In this document: piece by piece, positions 46,271-48,326 of the stretch
Layout of the letters: every line of letters starts with the position of its first letter
Position numbering within the stretch: the first letter of the stretch is position 1
NCBI GenBank assembly: GCA_009801015.1
Contig: VHZZ01000067.1
Coordinates: 227,311-275,636 of the forward strand
Reading direction: 5' to 3'
Source: Silene noctiflora
Taxonomy: Eukaryota > Streptophyta > Magnoliopsida > Caryophyllales > Caryophyllaceae
Length of the DNA stretch: 48,326 bases
The notes under the pieces: generated by a model
What the model saw: only the letters and a program-made list of their open reading frames with translations
Database searches by the model: none
Told to the model about the DNA's origin: nothing
Translations under genes and position numbers: made by a program

Positions 46271-46840
46271 TTTTTTTTTTTTTTTTTTTTTGATAAGGTA
46301 ATAAAACTAGGTTGATCCCCTAAGGTAGGACCAACCTATCTCATCCTTTCGAATGATAGAGGTAAGTTGAAGCCACCGGCTTTCAAACCACCTCGAAAGA
46401 GTTGGACATTCATGTCCAATAGAAGCCATAAAGTCGGCAACTTTGTTGGCTTCACGAAAGCAATGTTTAATTATCACTTCATCGAAACACCAAAGATCTA
46501 ATTTTACATCCTTGATGATACTAGAAATTTCCCAAGGAATTTGCCAGGTACTACTGATAGAGTTGATAACACATAAATTATCACCTTCTACAATTAACTT
46601 TGAGATGCCTAGGTATTTAGCTGCTAAAATGCCTTCTTTTAAAGCGAGAGCTTTTGCAACAAGAATACTATTAGACCCACACTTTTTAGCTCCTAACAAA
46701 ACGACTTTACCATCATGGTCTCTTATAGAGTAACCTAAAGCAGCTTTATCACCATCTATTTTCGACCCGTCAAAATTTAGTTTTAGGAACCCATTTCTAG
46801 GTTTCTCCCACCAAATTTCGTTCTTACTAATAGTATTTCT
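46271..46840 (-). pseudogene. 5'-truncated LINE 3' end with RNase H-like (RVT_3) domain
   Basis: On the minus strand an open frame of about 177 codons runs from 46840 to the stop at 46307, without its own upstream ATG, followed after 15 bases by an A tract (T on plus, 46271-46291). This is the arrangement of a LINE copy truncated during insertion. The domain reads WWEKPRNGFLKLNFDGSKI, ALGYSIRDHDGKVVLLGAKK, then AKALALKEGILAAKYLGISK, LIVEGDNL and CFREANKVADFMA, the usual plant RVT_3 order. The glutamate normally in AEALAL is Lys here (AKALAL, codon AAA), suggesting an inactive copy. In other respects the frame is intact, so the insertion is not very old. Confidence 0.8.
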
Positions 46841-47108
46841 TTATCTAACCCAATAATAAACCACAAATTCGAATCCGACTTAACCTGCTATCTATTCGAC
46901 ATAACACATAAGCCTACATTGGACAAGTATATTGGACAGTCCCAATTGAAGCCACGACTATATTGGACAAGTATATTGGACATCATAACACATAGGTCTA
47001 AGGCCGTGTGCAGCCCCAAGCAATAATGGAACCGGGCCCTCGGTCCGGGCTACAAAATTTACAGCCTTATTAATGGAACTCGATACAAATCTTAAAAGTA
47101 TGGTACTA
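46841..47108. other. Intergenic DNA
   Basis: Contains TATATTGGACAAGTATATTG-type words repeated near 46915-46985. No gene. Confidence 0.3.
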
Positions 47109-47380
47109 CTCCCTCACATCCTCTATTTTTTTCTCATTTCCTAAAACGGATTATTCATGTTTTCTTCCCCTTTCTATTTTTGGTAACTTTTTACTCTTAT
47201 TTTAATCATCCCTCTCTACTATCGCCAAACCTCACCAACTCTTTTACTCATATTTTATTCCTAATTACTACTACCCCTCTACAATCCCCCAACCCCACAT
47301 TTTCCTTTATCAATATAATACTCCCTCCCTTAATCCTTGTGCTCACTTCAAAGGGGAAGAAAATAGCGGATAGGAGAGAG
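47109..47380. mobile_element. Stowaway-like MITE, 272 bp
   Basis: Flanked by TA (47107-47108 and 47381-47382). The left end CTCCCTCACATCCTCTATTT and right end AAATAGCGGATAGGAGAGAG are imperfect inverted repeats. The TTTTCTTCCCCTTTCTATTT stretch is shared with the MITE at 42442. Confidence 0.6.
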
Positions 47381-47382
47381 TA

Positions 47383-48326
47383 CCTTTTATACATTCGTAT
47401 TTGATGCCTTATTTTTTTGTGTTTTTTTTGTTACATAGAGCCTCCGTTTATTTTAAGACGGCCTTGACTATCCACTAAATGGCTTCGAGTTTCTCTTTTG
47501 ATTAAAGAAACACTATTCTTCTTTCCAAAAGATGAACCAGACATATTGTGATATTAAAGCAAAATTGAACAACAGTTTAAAGCAATTTAACAATCAATTC
47601 ATTAATTAGTCCCCTTTTAACAATCTAGATCCCTTTTCATTCTAGATTGGAGATTTAGCTACTCATAATAAAGGTATTAACAACAATAACAAGAATAAAA
47701 TACATAATTGGAATCATAATTATAAATCTAGAAGAGATAAGCAATAAACTATAAATAACGAAATTAAGAATAAAAAGTTGAATGAAAGAACAATGAAATA
47801 AAAGAGAGATTGTTGCTGAATTAAAGAGGAGAAAAGTATGTAGAATTGCAATCCAAATAAACTAAACTAATCTAGAATTTTTTTTATTGGAATAATAGTA
47901 ATTAGGGCTAAAGTCCCCTCAAAATACGTCCTCTATAATAATAAGCTAATTGGGTATTTATAAAAAACATAGACCGACTTTAGGAAATAACGCGGAAATC
48001 ATAACATGGGCGAAACTCAATCGAGTGATTAGAAACTCGATCGAGTTTATAGCTAACTAGATCGAGTTTGGCTTGTTCTCAGCTCTTTTCTTCTCGTCTT
48101 CTTCAATTCTCTCCCTTTGCTCTTCTAGATTTCCGTGCCATGCTTCGTGTATTACTCCATGCCAACTTCGTGGTGCTCATTATGTTCTTTTGCTCCTCAA
48201 ATGCTTCATATCTGCATTAAAAACACCGAAGTACGGAAGTATCTCATTCTAGCATAAATGACATATATATCGTATAACTTAGCACGAAAACCGTATTAAA
48301 ACTACTAAAGGGGAGGCATATAATGT
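47383..48326. other. Probable LTR-retrotransposon sequence running off the window edge
   Basis: No gene. Three CTCGATCGAG-type motifs (48016-48025, 48036-48045, 48057-48066) echo those in the solo LTR at 22458-23759, and the right end has no host-gene signature. I could not find an LTR boundary, a primer-binding site or coding sequence, so the assignment is tentative. Confidence 0.3.

Noticed and set aside
46443..46733. Plus-strand open frame of 96 codons
   Set aside because: It is the antisense shadow of the LINE RNase H-like domain.
1..48326. CRISPR arrays, rRNA genes, bacterial operons or integrated viral genes
   Set aside because: No regularly spaced repeats, rRNA words or viral protein motifs were seen; the only tandem repeats are adjacent units without spacers.

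Overview
The window is nuclear DNA from a flowering plant, very probably a eudicot. Coding sequence is split by AT-rich GT-AG introns. The five recognisable genes encode housekeeping proteins of plant type. The rest is dense with small plant transposons. Sequence alone does not fix the species. The run of CTCGNNCGAG motifs in an LTR and the MITE repertoire made me think of Caryophyllales, but this is a weak guess.

Genes, left to right: (1) a short glyoxalase/VOC-fold protein, + strand, 708-2381, 3 exons, 117 aa; (2) a POB1/LRB-type BTB-BACK protein, - strand, 7672-3461, 6 exons, 556 aa; (3) 6-phosphogluconate dehydrogenase, - strand, 14068-10122, 3 exons, 488 aa, apparently cytosolic; (4) V-type proton ATPase subunit E, - strand, 19562-16309, 6 exons, 229 aa; (5) a glucose-6-phosphate 1-epimerase-like (aldose-1-epimerase family) protein, + strand, 36718-39694, 8 exons, 317 aa. 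All reading frames close exactly across the introns I propose, so these models are firm. The genes do not form one pathway. The dehydrogenase and the epimerase both act around glucose 6-phosphate, but their proximity more likely reflects conserved ancestral gene order.

The remaining DNA is mostly mobile-element debris: Tourist-like MITEs at 1-169 and 40485-40881; two Mutator-type MITEs of one family with perfect 9-bp target duplications (8816-9003, 14260-14445); a hAT-type MITE with an 8-bp duplication (9482-9653); Stowaway-like MITEs with TA duplications; small non-autonomous Helitrons (19785-20129 and 33885-34227 are the clearest); a solo LTR with a 5-bp duplication (22458-23759); a TRIM-like element joined to an unrelated Copia-like LTR at a shared primer-binding site (about 35170-35860); a 5'-truncated LINE with an RNase H-like domain (46271-46840); a 1.16-kb element with terminal inverted repeats (32050-33214); a foldback-type element (about 42745-43409); and tRNA-derived SINE candidates.

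The stretch 25237-31300 has no gene I recognise. It contains phase-compatible mini-exons and two local tandem duplications and may be a non-coding transcript, a decayed gene or chance. I found no rRNA, no convincing tRNA gene, no CRISPR and no bacterial-style operon. The observations most worth checking are a His-to-Arg change at the expected catalytic position of the epimerase, the chimeric retroelement, and the gene order that appears to join two Arabidopsis blocks.
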